DNA of 64,000 bases from Candidatus Woesearchaeota archaeon (GCA_019323515.1 JAHWHG010000007.1:62001-126000); one strand, 5' to 3'; shown: positions 8,905-18,501, counted from the first letter of the stretch. A program made the numbers and translations. The notes: a model not told the origin generated them from the sequence alone.

Positions 8905-9914
8905 ATATTCTCGAATCAATAGGACGCTTTGTAATACCAAACTATTTAGAACTAAGAGTTTCGAGATTCTTTGAAAAACGTGGGATTTACAAGACCCCAT
9001 TTCAGACAATAGGTATTGTATTTCTGGTAACATTACTAGTTTCAGTTCTACTTGACATATACCTTTCAAGAATCCTTTTCAAAGACATAGGAGCATTGCA
9101 TGTGATAAAATCAATATTATTATTCCTTGCACTTGTTTTTGTAGCAGTATTTTCATATGTTCAATATTATAATGTAATTAATTACAAAAGGACAAAAGAG
9201 ATTGAACGCGTTCTTCCAGACTATCTTAGCATTGTATCAAGTAATCTAGAGTCAGGAATGACAGTCAATAAGGCATTATGGGAAGCTGCAACACCTGAGT
9301 TCGGAGTCCTTACAAAAGAGATTAAGCTTGCAGCTAAGCAGGTAACAACAGGGCAAGACCTTATGACTGCACTCAAGAAGTTCAATGACAAGTATGATTC
9401 CCTTATATTGAACAGGGCTGTTGACCTGATAATAGAAGGCATACAATCAGGTGGTGAACTTGCTGAAATCATAAACAAGGTAGTTGACAACATTGAACAG
9501 ACAATCTATCTAAAGAAGGAGATGGAAGCTGCTTCACTTTCATATGTAATCTTTATAACAATAATTGTAACTGTAATAGCACCATTTCTTTTCGCTCTTT
9601 CATATAACCTTCTCCTTGTAGTCACAAAAATTGCTACAAGAGTTGTACTTCCGCAGGGAGCTGGCGGAGTAGGAGGTGCAATGGCAATTCTGTCTTCAAT
9701 CACTAACATCTCAATGGACCCTGTAGATTTCCAGAACTTCGGTTATCTCTCAATCTCAATAATTGCATTATTCTCATCAATGATAATATCAATCATTAAC
9801 AAAGAGAAGATTATTGGAGGTCTTAAGTATATCCCAATCTTTATTGTTGTGTCTGGAATATTTTTCTGGTTGTTCTCTCAAGGATTAGCAAGTTTATTCG
9901 GTGGGTTTATTTAA
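8901..9914 (+). CDS. Pilus platform protein, TadC/T2SSF family (second copy)
   Basis: Second F-type platform protein, 337 aa. Two N-terminal membrane helices (about 37-57 and 69-92) precede a T2SSF domain (about 100-210) with LPDYLSIVSSNLESGMTVNKAL and the repeated pattern DLIIEGIQSGGELAEIINKV. At least three more hydrophobic helices follow (about 212-240, 283-300, 312-330), more than in the first copy. Last gene of the + operon; its TAA (9912-9914) abuts the TAA of the convergent pilin operon (9915-9917) with no gap. Confidence 0.85.
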   Translation: MNILESIGRFVIPNYLELRVSRFFEKRGIYKTPFQTIGIVFLVTLLVSVLLDIYLSRILFKDIGALHVIKSILLFLALVFVAVFSYVQYYNVINYKRTKEIERVLPDYLSIVSSNLESGMTVNKALWEAATPEFGVLTKEIKLAAKQVTTGQDLMTALKKFNDKYDSLILNRAVDLIIEGIQSGGELAEIINKVVDNIEQTIYLKKEMEAASLSYVIFITIIVTVIAPFLFALSYNLLLVVTKIATRVVLPQGAGGVGGAMAILSSITNISMDPVDFQNFGYLSISIIALFSSMIISIINKEKIIGGLKYIPIFIVVSGIFFWLFSQGLASLFGGFI

Positions 9915-10925
9915 TTAAGAACCATAAACAACATCACATGCCTCTTCAAATCCTTCTTCATCTCCTCTTTCAAGTGGTTTAACCTTATATTTACTATCCT
10001 CTTTTTCACAAAGCCCGTAATCCTCTAATCTTGACGAATCAACTATTAGATTCATCTCATCACTGAAATCAGGCTCCATTACCCAGAATAAGAACTCACC
10101 CTGGCTTAGGTAATACCTATGATCAATCCTGGTCTTATCCCTTACAGTATTGTTTAGGAAACTCTCATAACCGCAGCATTCTGAATCTACCCTATAATCA
10201 CCTGCTAACCTGTCTAAATAACTTGGAGCAAGCTCATTAGGTGCAAAAAGCATTGAATCATTCATTATTTTAATCCTATCAAGTGTCCATCTTGGAGGAG
10301 GACCAGCAAAAGCATCAGTAATATTTAAACCAAGCCTATTATCAATTGTCCTGTTAATACCTTCTCTTGCATACAATGGATCCATCATCCCAAGAATAGA
10401 GACATTGCTTATTACAGTGACATTCCTTTTCCATGAAGCAAGCTCTGATGTGACATTATAATCCATATGCACAATAATATTTAACTTCCATGTTTCATTC
10501 TGCCTTATGGAAACATCCTTAACCTCAGCATTAAAATCTGCCTTCGTAACCTCCTCAAAATACATAGCAAGCTCATCAAGCTTTTGTTTAAGGTCATATC
10601 CACTCATCAAATCCTGCTGCACATCTTCAATAGAACCATTAAGAAAAACCTCACTAAACCTGTCCTGTACATTAAAACTCTCACGATGACCTTCACCAGT
10701 AATATTAACTGTAATTGTATGCAGACTTCTCTCAGCCAATGCAGCAACTAAACCTTCCATATAACCAGATTCAATCTCCCTTATCAAAGAATTAAGCCTG
10801 TCAACCCTCTCAATATCAGCACCATGACCCTGGAGTATGAACTGCTGGCTCACAGGAATAGAGGACACAAAAAAACCTACCAAAACCACTGCCATTATTG
10901 AAAAAAACATCGCTTTCTTATTCAT
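9915..10925 (-). CDS. Membrane-anchored extracellular protein, last gene of pilin operon
   Basis: Unrecognised function, 336 aa. A single N-terminal hydrophobic helix (about residues 5-22, AMFFSIMAVVLVGFFVSS) follows the start MNKK; the rest is predicted to be outside the cell, with several N-x-T/S sites and four Cys in the last third (ECCGYES near residue 245, then two more). The class III prepilin motif is absent, so it may be an uncleaved anchor or a divergent pilin-like subunit. Start chosen at the ATG at 10925, which overlaps the preceding stop as ATGA; the open frame continues 3 codons upstream. The position at the end of the pilin operon suggests a structural or tip role; that is inference. 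Confidence 0.7.
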   Translation of the reverse strand: MNKKAMFFSIMAVVLVGFFVSSIPVSQQFILQGHGADIERVDRLNSLIREIESGYMEGLVAALAERSLHTITVNITGEGHRESFNVQDRFSEVFLNGSIEDVQQDLMSGYDLKQKLDELAMYFEEVTKADFNAEVKDVSIRQNETWKLNIIVHMDYNVTSELASWKRNVTVISNVSILGMMDPLYAREGINRTIDNRLGLNITDAFAGPPPRWTLDRIKIMNDSMLFAPNELAPSYLDRLAGDYRVDSECCGYESFLNNTVRDKTRIDHRYYLSQGEFLFWVMEPDFSDEMNLIVDSSRLEDYGLCEKEDSKYKVKPLERGDEEGFEEACDVVYGS

Positions 10926-11422
10926 GACTGCCACACCTGTATCTCAATAATATAACTCCAAAAATCTGTTAGTCCTTTTGAACCATAGATTATCTTTTTG
11001 AAAGGTATTAAGACTGAAATCTCTCCACCAGTTCCCCCAGTATAAAGATTTAACTTAGTTTCACCGTCAACCAAATCAACTTTAACTCCCATATTACCTA
11101 GTTTAGCTTTATGAATAGAATCACTCATAAGCCTTTTTGCACAATTTTTTGAATAAAAAGTACCTTGAGAAAAATATTCCCCAACCTGCTGCAGTATTGT
11201 ATATCCCTCATTAACACCACAAACAGGATCAGCCCAGCTCACATGCTCCATCCTTGTATTTGACAAGAAATTAACTAGGTTCTGACCAGCCTCAATACTA
11301 GGCTCTTTCACAGGCTCATAAGCGCTTAACCTAAAGAACACAAGGATTATACCAATAGCTATTATAGTCACTGCAATCACAGCATCGATTGTAAAAACAC
11401 TTACTCCTCTTTTACCTTGCAT
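10922..11422 (-). CDS. Pilin-like minor subunit (KRGVSVFTID type)
   Basis: 166 aa. N-terminus MQGKRGVSVFTIDAVIAV followed by about 20 hydrophobic residues (to residue 30) resembles an archaeal type IV pilin leader: basic segment, Gly before the predicted cleavage site and a long hydrophobic helix. Asp stands where class III pilins usually have Glu (+5). The soluble part contains three Cys (PVCGVNEG, KNCAKRL). The gene overlaps the end of the preceding 1500-aa gene by 11 nt and its stop overlaps the next start as ATGA. Likely a minor pilin or pseudopilin needing a prepilin peptidase encoded elsewhere. Confidence 0.72.
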   Translation of the reverse strand: MQGKRGVSVFTIDAVIAVTIIAIGIILVFFRLSAYEPVKEPSIEAGQNLVNFLSNTRMEHVSWADPVCGVNEGYTILQQVGEYFSQGTFYSKNCAKRLMSDSIHKAKLGNMGVKVDLVDGETKLNLYTGGTGGEISVLIPFKKIIYGSKGLTDFWSYIIEIQVWQS

Positions 11423-14400
11423 AAGTCAAAACCACCATTTTGTAAGGCCTTCCTGCAATATTTACAAGCGCCTCAGTCCTAACAAGATTTGTAAGATTAG
11501 TCTTAATATCTAAAGCAGTAGAAAGTTCTACTTGAGGATAATTATCACAGCATCTAACTTCATAACCATTTTCTTGACTTACAACTTGACCCTCAAACAA
11601 ACCATCACATAAAGGATCATAAGTCAAATAATTACATCCAGGCGCATACATGCAATCCTCAGAACATTTTCCATCATTAACCCCAACATTAATTGCACAA
11701 CCATCACAATCAGGATATGTACCTGTCCTTAACTTAAAATTAATAACCTCTTCATCACCAACTTTAACTGTAAATGTCTCCTTTTTACGCTCAACCTTAT
11801 AATCAGTAGCATATGCACTTATCTCAGTAAAGGTCATACCACCAACATTCTCAAACAAGTACCTTCCATTAGAATCTGTAGTTGTTTCATTAGAATTATA
11901 GCCAGCCCTCTTAAGCACAACTTTAGCGCCACCAATAGGCTCATCAGAACTTCTATCTGTTACTGTTCCAGTAATGTTTCCATCTTTAGGTATACATATA
12001 TCAGAATCATCATTATCACCATCACAATCCTCATCATGAGCAGGATCTAAACCATTCCAACAAGTCTCATTCTCTAACCCAGTAACCTCTCCAACACAAT
12101 TGCCCCATTCACCAGCTGTACAGGTTGTCACACCTTCTTCACATACTCCAATTCCTGCTGTCCCTCTTCTTCCAGTATAACAACCCTGTTGATTTCCATC
12201 AATTATACCATCACAATTATTATCAATCCCATCACATATCTCTGGAGCACCAGGATGTATTGATGAGTTTCCATCATCACAGTCAGTATTATCTGCCACA
12301 TAATTAGCAGGAGCGTCACAATCGCGATGCTGAACAGTCTTATTACCATAACTATCACCATCAGCATCAATGTACTTTAAACTCCAACAATCAGTATTAC
12401 ATGCATAAACAGCATCATCACAGTCTAATTCAGGGAAAGTACAAAGCCTTCTATCTGCATTTATACCATAACCATCACCATCATTATCAACACAAGATTC
12501 AATTGCAGAAGCTGTCCTATTACAACAAATCTTAATAGTATACGTCTCAGAAGGTTCACAACTTGCACCATGTAAATCATAATCTCCGGCACTCAAGGAC
12601 ATCACACATACATTTGAAGAACTACAATCACTTCCATAACCACAAGTTAATGTACCGTCCCATGCATTAAAATAAAGTCTGTGCAAGAACCTATTACTGT
12701 ACGACTTCTCAAGATGCGCATCAGTGATAGCAGAGAAACCAAGTACATGCGACTGACCGATTAGTGAATCGGTTGTTGAATTTAATCCATGACAACAGAC
12801 CTTCCAAGGAAAATTAGTCTGTTCTTTAAGCTCAGCATGGGCATCCTTTCTATGCGAAAGATGAAGTAGTTCATCTTCATCAGGATTACAGCTAAGCCGT
12901 AAGGAACAACCTAAGCAAGCTTCATCCACTAAACTATCACAATCATTATCCAAACCATCACATCTTTCTTCTTCAACCTCATAATCAAGCCCGTAATCAC
13001 ACTCAACCCATTGACCAGTCCTTTCATTGCACTGCTGCACTGAACCAGCACAAACTCCTAACTGGTTCTCACAAAGCCTTGTCTCGCCTTCATAACAATT
13101 ACATACAAGACCATTATCAATTGCACCATCACAATCATCATCAATGTTATTACAGATTTCAGTTGCACCAGGGTTTACATTAGGGTTATTATCATCACAG
13201 TCAACTGCACCGCACAAACCTCCCTCAACATAATAAGCATCACCATCATTATCAGTACACGAAAGCTGGTCATAGTAACAACAAATCTTTTGATTAAAAT
13301 TACAGTCACCAACATGAAGGTCCGTGTCACCTGAACTTAAACCTGCAATGCATATTCCATCACATGTTCCTGTTGGATAATTACAGAAAATAGTTCCATA
13401 ATCAACATTAAGGAACAACTTAACATTAAAATCACTCTCACTCCTTTTCTCAACATGCGAATCAGTTGCACCATAAAAATGCAGAATCTCATTAAAACTA
13501 CTCCCAACTCCAGAACCTACACTGCTATAGATTCCTTTACAGCAAACCTTCCAAGGATATTCTGGAGTCTGGTCATTCAACTGTGCATGCCCCCCATCTA
13601 GAGCAGCTATATGGAAAAGGTCATTCTCATCTGCTGCACAAGCAACTTTAATAGTACAGGCAATACAGTCAGGATCATTACCATCAATTAACCCATCACA
13701 ATCATCATCCTTACCATTATCACAGACTTCAGGAACACCAGGGTTCACATTATAATCACCATCATCACAATCAGTGTTATCAGGAACCCATCCATCTACA
13801 CAACTTTGGTCCTCTTTCCAATTACATCCATCACAACCAACACCAGGATAGTTTGTAGTATCTCTGCATGATGTTCCAGTACATTCGCAGATTATACAAT
13901 CAGGATCATAACCATCAATCAACCCATCACAATCATCATCCTTACCATTATCACAGATTTCAGGAACACCAGGGTTCACATTGTAATCACCATCATCACA
14001 ATCAGTGTTATCAGGAACCCACCCTTCAGCGCAGGAAGGATCATAATACCAATCACACCCATTACAACCAACACCAGGGTAATTAGTAGTATCTCTACAG
14101 GATGTTCCAGTACATTCGCAAGTTGTCCAGACACCATCGAGACATATCTGGCCTAAAGCATTTGTAGAATCAGGAGCATAAACCTCTCCATCATAACAAC
14201 AAGAATTGCCAGTACCAGGGTTATCGAAAGTAGCACTATCTGAACAGCACCCACCAGGAGTAGACTCTCCAACTATCTGGCCATTTGAAAGCCATCTATC
14301 ATCCGCACACCTCATACAATATGTATCAAATAGGACACCACCTGCATCTGGAGAACCATCGGCAACTTCTGAATGTATCTTAGTTACGTAATTATTTGTT

Positions 14401-15914
14401 GTTTCTATTCGTAAATTAAAAATATTTCCACTGACAGTACGAGATGTTTGATGCAAAGTAGGATTATCCAAATTGTCTCTTGTAAGATATAAAGTTTCAC
14501 CAACAGGCCAGTCAAGGCCTTGATAAGAGGTACGTATATATGTCTTGAACTTCCAGCACTTTCCTGAATTAAAGTTTACATTCCAATCATTCGGAAGCTC
14601 ACTACCGCAATCACAAGTTAGCCAGTTACACCCTTGGCCAGACCTTGGCATATAACAACAACCAGCAGAAGGAGGCGGATTTGCATTGCAAGGATTTAAT
14701 GACGGATCAACTGGAAGATTTTCGCTGTTCAAAGGCCAAGGAAATACATAACCTGCCTTAGGCATATTATACTGATAATTGTTGGCACAGACAAGAAGAT
14801 GTGGATAACCCTGGCCACCCAAATCAAACCTGGCATCTGAAATATCTGCAGTATTCCCATAACTATCCCAATATACATAATTCCCTTGGGAACCTGCACA
14901 GCTCTGGAAACCCTGCCAACCATAACAACCTTCATTAACATTACCATCACAGTTGTTATCCTTAGCATCATCACAAACCTCAGTTGGAGAATAATCAGGA
15001 ATACTTGTATAATCACAATCAACCCATTGACCTGTATTTGCATCACACTGTTGGATTGAACCTGCACAAACACCTGCCTGTAAAGCACAAGACCTTGTCT
15101 CACCCTCATAACAATTACATGTAAGGCCATCGTCAACTGTACCATCACAATCTCCATCAATATGGTCACAGACCTCAGTAGCTCCAGGATGTATAGGAAC
15201 ACCAGTAACAGGAGTATCATCACAATCAGTATTATCAAGCACATAACCAGCTGGTTGTGAACAGGCTTTTAATGAAACTGCTGGATTACCATATCCATCA
15301 CCATCACTATCCTGATAATAAGTCTTCTTATTCGTACAACCGCTGGCAGCACAGCTACACTCACATGTTTGTGAACTAAGAACAACAATGTTACTCGTGC
15401 AACCAGTAGAAGGGTTACAACCTTTCTGATCCTCAACATACTCTCTAATCAAACCAACACAACGATAATATCTTGTTGTTGTCCCACAATCAGTTGACGA
15501 AGAGGAAACACCACAAGGATAAGCTTTATCACCAGTACAATAAGGAGCGCGATAGTACCTATTGCTAGTACAAGTTCCAACACAAGATACTGTTGTATCT
15601 TTAACACATATAGGACTTACTACATACCTAGTAGAAGCAGGGAAACCAATTACACATTGACCTGCACCTTCACAAGCTATCTTTGTATAACTAGGATCAG
15701 GACAAGCAGGACACCTATTACTTGCACAAGAACTGCCGCAAGAATAATCATTTATCCAACAGCTAGGGTTAGTAACTAAACTACAATCTCCACCATAAGC
15801 ATTGCACGAGATACTATCATACTCATAACCAATACACGAAACAGTAGCATTTACATAACCGACTAAACCAATAATGATTAATACATAAATCCCTAACAAT
15901 AGCTTCTTCCTCAT
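11412..15914 (-). CDS. Secreted 1500-aa Cys-rich protein with MopE-like metal-binding repeats
   Basis: Signal peptide at the start (MRKKLLLGIYVLIIIGLVG..VNA). The mature chain is very rich in Cys and Asp. At least seven copies of a DCDD..NPG..E(I/V)CD...DDDCDG pattern are visible, the putative metal-binding motif family best known from MopE-type proteins; acidic spacing DxDxDG suggests Ca2+. Two of these lie in a 77-residue tandem duplication. Two copies of another Cys-rich domain with PWKVCC..G and a later (K)ICC occur at about residues 755-890 and 1000-1140. A carboxypeptidase-regulatory-like beta sandwich (GTVTDRSSDEPIGGAKVVL) lies at about 1310-1400. Start is the ATG at 15914 with GAGGT five nt upstream, overlapping the previous stop as ATGA. 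Probably an extracellular, disulfide-bonded adhesin or pilus-associated fibre. Confidence 0.8.
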   Translation of the reverse strand: MRKKLLLGIYVLIIIGLVGYVNATVSCIGYEYDSISCNAYGGDCSLVTNPSCWINDYSCGSSCASNRCPACPDPSYTKIACEGAGQCVIGFPASTRYVVSPICVKDTTVSCVGTCTSNRYYRAPYCTGDKAYPCGVSSSSTDCGTTTRYYRCVGLIREYVEDQKGCNPSTGCTSNIVVLSSQTCECSCAASGCTNKKTYYQDSDGDGYGNPAVSLKACSQPAGYVLDNTDCDDTPVTGVPIHPGATEVCDHIDGDCDGTVDDGLTCNCYEGETRSCALQAGVCAGSIQQCDANTGQWVDCDYTSIPDYSPTEVCDDAKDNNCDGNVNEGCYGWQGFQSCAGSQGNYVYWDSYGNTADISDARFDLGGQGYPHLLVCANNYQYNMPKAGYVFPWPLNSENLPVDPSLNPCNANPPPSAGCCYMPRSGQGCNWLTCDCGSELPNDWNVNFNSGKCWKFKTYIRTSYQGLDWPVGETLYLTRDNLDNPTLHQTSRTVSGNIFNLRIETTNNYVTKIHSEVADGSPDAGGVLFDTYCMRCADDRWLSNGQIVGESTPGGCCSDSATFDNPGTGNSCCYDGEVYAPDSTNALGQICLDGVWTTCECTGTSCRDTTNYPGVGCNGCDWYYDPSCAEGWVPDNTDCDDGDYNVNPGVPEICDNGKDDDCDGLIDGYDPDCIICECTGTSCRDTTNYPGVGCDGCNWKEDQSCVDGWVPDNTDCDDGDYNVNPGVPEVCDNGKDDDCDGLIDGNDPDCIACTIKVACAADENDLFHIAALDGGHAQLNDQTPEYPWKVCCKGIYSSVGSGVGSSFNEILHFYGATDSHVEKRSESDFNVKLFLNVDYGTIFCNYPTGTCDGICIAGLSSGDTDLHVGDCNFNQKICCYYDQLSCTDNDGDAYYVEGGLCGAVDCDDNNPNVNPGATEICNNIDDDCDGAIDNGLVCNCYEGETRLCENQLGVCAGSVQQCNERTGQWVECDYGLDYEVEEERCDGLDNDCDSLVDEACLGCSLRLSCNPDEDELLHLSHRKDAHAELKEQTNFPWKVCCHGLNSTTDSLIGQSHVLGFSAITDAHLEKSYSNRFLHRLYFNAWDGTLTCGYGSDCSSSNVCVMSLSAGDYDLHGASCEPSETYTIKICCNRTASAIESCVDNDGDGYGINADRRLCTFPELDCDDAVYACNTDCWSLKYIDADGDSYGNKTVQHRDCDAPANYVADNTDCDDGNSSIHPGAPEICDGIDNNCDGIIDGNQQGCYTGRRGTAGIGVCEEGVTTCTAGEWGNCVGEVTGLENETCWNGLDPAHDEDCDGDNDDSDICIPKDGNITGTVTDRSSDEPIGGAKVVLKRAGYNSNETTTDSNGRYLFENVGGMTFTEISAYATDYKVERKKETFTVKVGDEEVINFKLRTGTYPDCDGCAINVGVNDGKCSEDCMYAPGCNYLTYDPLCDGLFEGQVVSQENGYEVRCCDNYPQVELSTALDIKTNLTNLVRTEALVNIAGRPYKMVVLTYAR
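13660..14121 (-). repeat. 231-bp tandem duplication inside the Cys-rich gene
   Basis: Two copies of a 231-nt unit lie head to tail (about 13660-13890 and 13891-14121). Matching landmarks, such as the cattcgca and atcatcatccttacc strings, recur exactly 231 nt apart. Each encodes 77 residues ending in a MopE-like motif (ECTGTSCRDTTNYPGVGC ... CDNGKDDDCDG). In-frame duplication means the two proteins modules differ mainly around the CNW/CDW loop. Recent expansion is likely because the DNA, not only the protein, is similar. Confidence 0.8.
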
Positions 15915-16070
15915 GACAACCTCACGCAAACATCTCCTCTTAAAGTAGCATTACCATACTTATCATTATCTAAATCCTGATAGAACGGATAAGTTTCATC
16001 ACAATTACAATCAGGGTCTAAACCAGCATTCAACCCATCACAATCTTGGTCAAGGAATTGTGTACAATCT
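15911..16070 (-). repeat. Duplicated gene-junction cassette, copy A
   Basis: About 155 bases covering the last ~50 codons of the 390-aa gene and the start of the following gene closely match 17080-17240. The shared part encodes a truncated MopE-like unit ending VCVR(L/F)S and includes the GTGAGGT ribosome site and ATGA overlap for the next gene. Only scattered bases differ in the first 100 nt. Confidence 0.75.
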
Positions 16071-17083
16071 TCAGTTGCACCAGGATTAATAGCAGGATTA
16101 CCATCATCACAGTCGGTTTCTGGACCATTAGGACAATTTGCATCACCAGGACTGCCATATCCATCACCATCATTATCAGAACATACAATACATTCCCCAC
16201 AATCAACAGTCCTATACTGTGCCATATGACTAGGAATTGCCCAAATATCATCATACCAAAATACTTGATAATCTATGCAGGTCATAGTCGAACCCTCAGG
16301 ACAAATAAAAGGATAAGTAGCATCAGTCCAAAATATTTCACCTGTCCAATAATTTTGCCAAGGCTCAGGCAAAGTGCAAGTATCAACAGATTCTGGAGGA
16401 TAATCATTTCCAAATGAAGGGTTGTTTATCCAAGGACCATAAGCATCACCAAAACCCTCATCAATCATACCATATCCATCTTCATCAACAACACATTGAT
16501 TATCCAAACCATCACAAACCTCAGATGCTCTTGGATATGTATCCGCATTAAAATCATCGCAATCAGTTATTGCACCATTAAAACAACTCGGACTACCAGG
16601 ACTACCAAAACCATCTTCATCCCAATCTATACAAGAAAAAAAAGGATGATTAAAATCAAATATACCACTTGCAATTCCGAAATAATCGTCACAATCTGCA
16701 GGAGTAACTGGGCTTGGGGGATAATCCCATGTCATGAACCAAGCTGGACAAGAAACATAGAGGCTAGGATATGTAACAAGATCCGGTGCCGAATAAGTCA
16801 TATAAACTGCATACCCCCCATCATTAGCATACAAAATTGCATCATAACCATTATTAAAATAAGAATAACAATACTCTCCTCCAGGGTCATAAGGAGGGTC
16901 ATAATCTAAAGGGAAAGGAGCTCGTCCTAAAGACCAAGCGGAAAAAGTAGCATCTGGTTTATATAGAAAAACATCAGAACAACTTTCAGTACATGTAGTA
17001 GAAGCATCACATCCTTCAAAAGAATATGCAATAGGAAGTATTAACAATAATACACAAACCCAAAATATTAACTTGACTCTCAT
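15911..17083 (-). CDS. Secreted Cys-rich protein with MopE-like repeats (390 aa)
   Basis: Signal peptide MRVKLIFWVCVLLLILPIAYS, then an Asp/Cys/Tyr-rich mature region. Two or three putative metal-binding units are visible: DCDDFNADTYPRASEVCDG (about residue 178), NDGDGYGSPGDANC and DCDDGNPAINPGATEDCT with DQDCDG. The chain ends in the middle of another unit (QDLDNDKYGNAT..GDVCVRLS), exactly where the next gene begins. Start is the ATG at 17083, overlapping the previous stop as ATGA and preceded by GTGAGGT; an in-frame TTG at 17098 is less likely. Function unknown; a paralogue in domain content of its two neighbours, all apparently made from one mRNA. Confidence 0.75.
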   Translation of the reverse strand: MRVKLIFWVCVLLLILPIAYSFEGCDASTTCTESCSDVFLYKPDATFSAWSLGRAPFPLDYDPPYDPGGEYCYSYFNNGYDAILYANDGGYAVYMTYSAPDLVTYPSLYVSCPAWFMTWDYPPSPVTPADCDDYFGIASGIFDFNHPFFSCIDWDEDGFGSPGSPSCFNGAITDCDDFNADTYPRASEVCDGLDNQCVVDEDGYGMIDEGFGDAYGPWINNPSFGNDYPPESVDTCTLPEPWQNYWTGEIFWTDATYPFICPEGSTMTCIDYQVFWYDDIWAIPSHMAQYRTVDCGECIVCSDNDGDGYGSPGDANCPNGPETDCDDGNPAINPGATEDCTQFLDQDCDGLNAGLDPDCNCDETYPFYQDLDNDKYGNATLRGDVCVRLS

Positions 17084-17240
17084 GAAAACCTCACACAAAC
17101 ATCTCCTATCACAGTAGCATTACCATACTTATCATTATCTAAATCTTGATAAACTGAAAAATGACTGTCACAATTACAATCAGGATCTAAACCAGCATTC
17201 AAACCATCACAATCCATATCCAAAAATTGAGTGCAAACTT
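17080..17240 (-). repeat. Duplicated gene-junction cassette, copy B
   Basis: Second copy of the module at 15911-16070, here forming the end of the 473-aa gene and the ribosome binding site and start of the 390-aa gene. The arrangement suggests the tandem genes arose by duplication of a unit that included the junction. Confidence 0.75.
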
Positions 17241-18501
17241 CAGCACCTGCTGACACATAATTGCAGCCATCACACTTTGTTCCATCAAAAGCAGGATTAC
17301 AAGAACTTCCAGTACATGTACAACAACCATCATCAACAACCCCATCACAGTCATCATCTAAACCATTATCGCACACTTCAGGAGGTGCAGCAACATAATT
17401 ACAACCATCACATTTCTGACCGTTATACGGAATGCGACAAGCTGTAGCAGAACATGCACAAGGAACAGCAGTTTCACAATAATTTTGCCCGGACATATCC
17501 GCTTGCAATTGGATGTAATACAACTTGGTATTATCTAGGCTAGGAAAAGCATTACCTTGCGTCCAGTAACCATCTAAAGGAAGTATGGCAGGACCCTCTA
17601 GGATATTCCCATCAGTATTCATCCTTAGGTATTGATATTGATTTGCCTTTATAATAAAGAGATAAAGATCGCCTCTAAAATTCATAATCGTAGGTTGATC
17701 CCCTGTGATAATAGTCTTAGTCATTACTACATCTCCATTAGTGTTAATTTTCTTATAATAGATTGGAGAGTCAGTATAGCTAGTTTTAGTATAAACAACA
17801 TGAACATTATCGGCATCATCAACAGTCAGATCAAATCGATAATAAGCAGTGTCCAAGGTGTATCTTTTGAGTATATTCCCTAAATCATTAATCTTAGCAT
17901 AATCCAAGACTGTTGAACCATATGTATGGTGATACAATACATGGGTGTTAGCTTGAGAATCAACTTCCATATCAGAAGTATATGTACTACTAGGCAAATC
18001 AGCATAATTCAAAAGATTACCATTTTTGTCTAAAGAATAAACTCGGATGTAATTTGCAGCAGAGTAATGGTATAGCGACTTAACATGATCATTCGGAGTT
18101 ACCCTAGTCACACCAATATAACGTGGAAACTCAACCTGTTCGTCACCTATCGAGGCATCAATTCGCGCTCCATCAGGGTATGGAAAGAGCCTCTTTGTTG
18201 CAATTAAATTACCTGCAGAATCATACTTACTCCAAATAACTGCACCAGGTAAACATTTACCTGAATAACAAAAGGTTTCTGTATTAGTAATATGAAAATT
18301 ACCATCAGAGTCCTGTAATTTTCTATCTAAACCAAGTATAGGGTAAACGTTACCAAAACTAGGTTCAAAAACAGGTGTATTCGCCTTGAACATACTAGCA
18401 GGAGGCCAGACCCAATAGCCATTCCAATATAGCAACGCAGATGCAAAAGTAACTAATAATACTAAGCTAATGAAAAGTGCAACAAAAAACTTTAATCTCA
18501 T
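17080..18501 (-). CDS. Secreted beta-propeller-like protein with C-terminal MopE-like repeats (473 aa)
   Basis: Signal peptide MRLKFFVALFISLVLLVTFASA. Residues about 40-340 show repeated beta-strand blocks such as GNLIATKRLFPYPDG, GNLLNYADLP, GNILKRYTLD, GDVVMTKTII and GNILEGPAIL, each after an N/D-G turn, consistent with a propeller of about 5-7 blades. The last 130 residues carry Cys-rich units (CDNGLDDDCDGVVDDGCC and a CDGCNYV unit found twice), and the protein ends mid-unit in GDVCVRFS. Start ATG 18501 overlaps the upstream stop (ATGA) with AAGGTGAT ahead. Likely a surface ligand-binding protein; no enzymatic motif seen. Confidence 0.7.
   Translation of the reverse strand: MRLKFFVALFISLVLLVTFASALLYWNGYWVWPPASMFKANTPVFEPSFGNVYPILGLDRKLQDSDGNFHITNTETFCYSGKCLPGAVIWSKYDSAGNLIATKRLFPYPDGARIDASIGDEQVEFPRYIGVTRVTPNDHVKSLYHYSAANYIRVYSLDKNGNLLNYADLPSSTYTSDMEVDSQANTHVLYHHTYGSTVLDYAKINDLGNILKRYTLDTAYYRFDLTVDDADNVHVVYTKTSYTDSPIYYKKINTNGDVVMTKTIITGDQPTIMNFRGDLYLFIIKANQYQYLRMNTDGNILEGPAILPLDGYWTQGNAFPSLDNTKLYYIQLQADMSGQNYCETAVPCACSATACRIPYNGQKCDGCNYVAAPPEVCDNGLDDDCDGVVDDGCCTCTGSSCNPAFDGTKCDGCNYVSAGAEVCTQFLDMDCDGLNAGLDPDCNCDSHFSVYQDLDNDKYGNATVIGDVCVRFS

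Noticed and set aside
13868..14086. His-rich frame (MMFQYIRRLYNQ...) on the + strand
   Set aside because: Antisense of Asp/Cys codons in the MopE-like repeats; composition is an artefact.
12000..14100. CRISPR-like repeats of catcac/atcatc
   Set aside because: They are codons for Asp-rich repeats inside a single open frame, lacking regular spacers.
15911..17083. Programmed -1 frameshift fusing the three Cys-rich genes
   Set aside because: One junction has TTTTC but the other has TTGTC, with no shared slippery sequence, while both have a ribosome site and ATGA; reinitiation is simpler.
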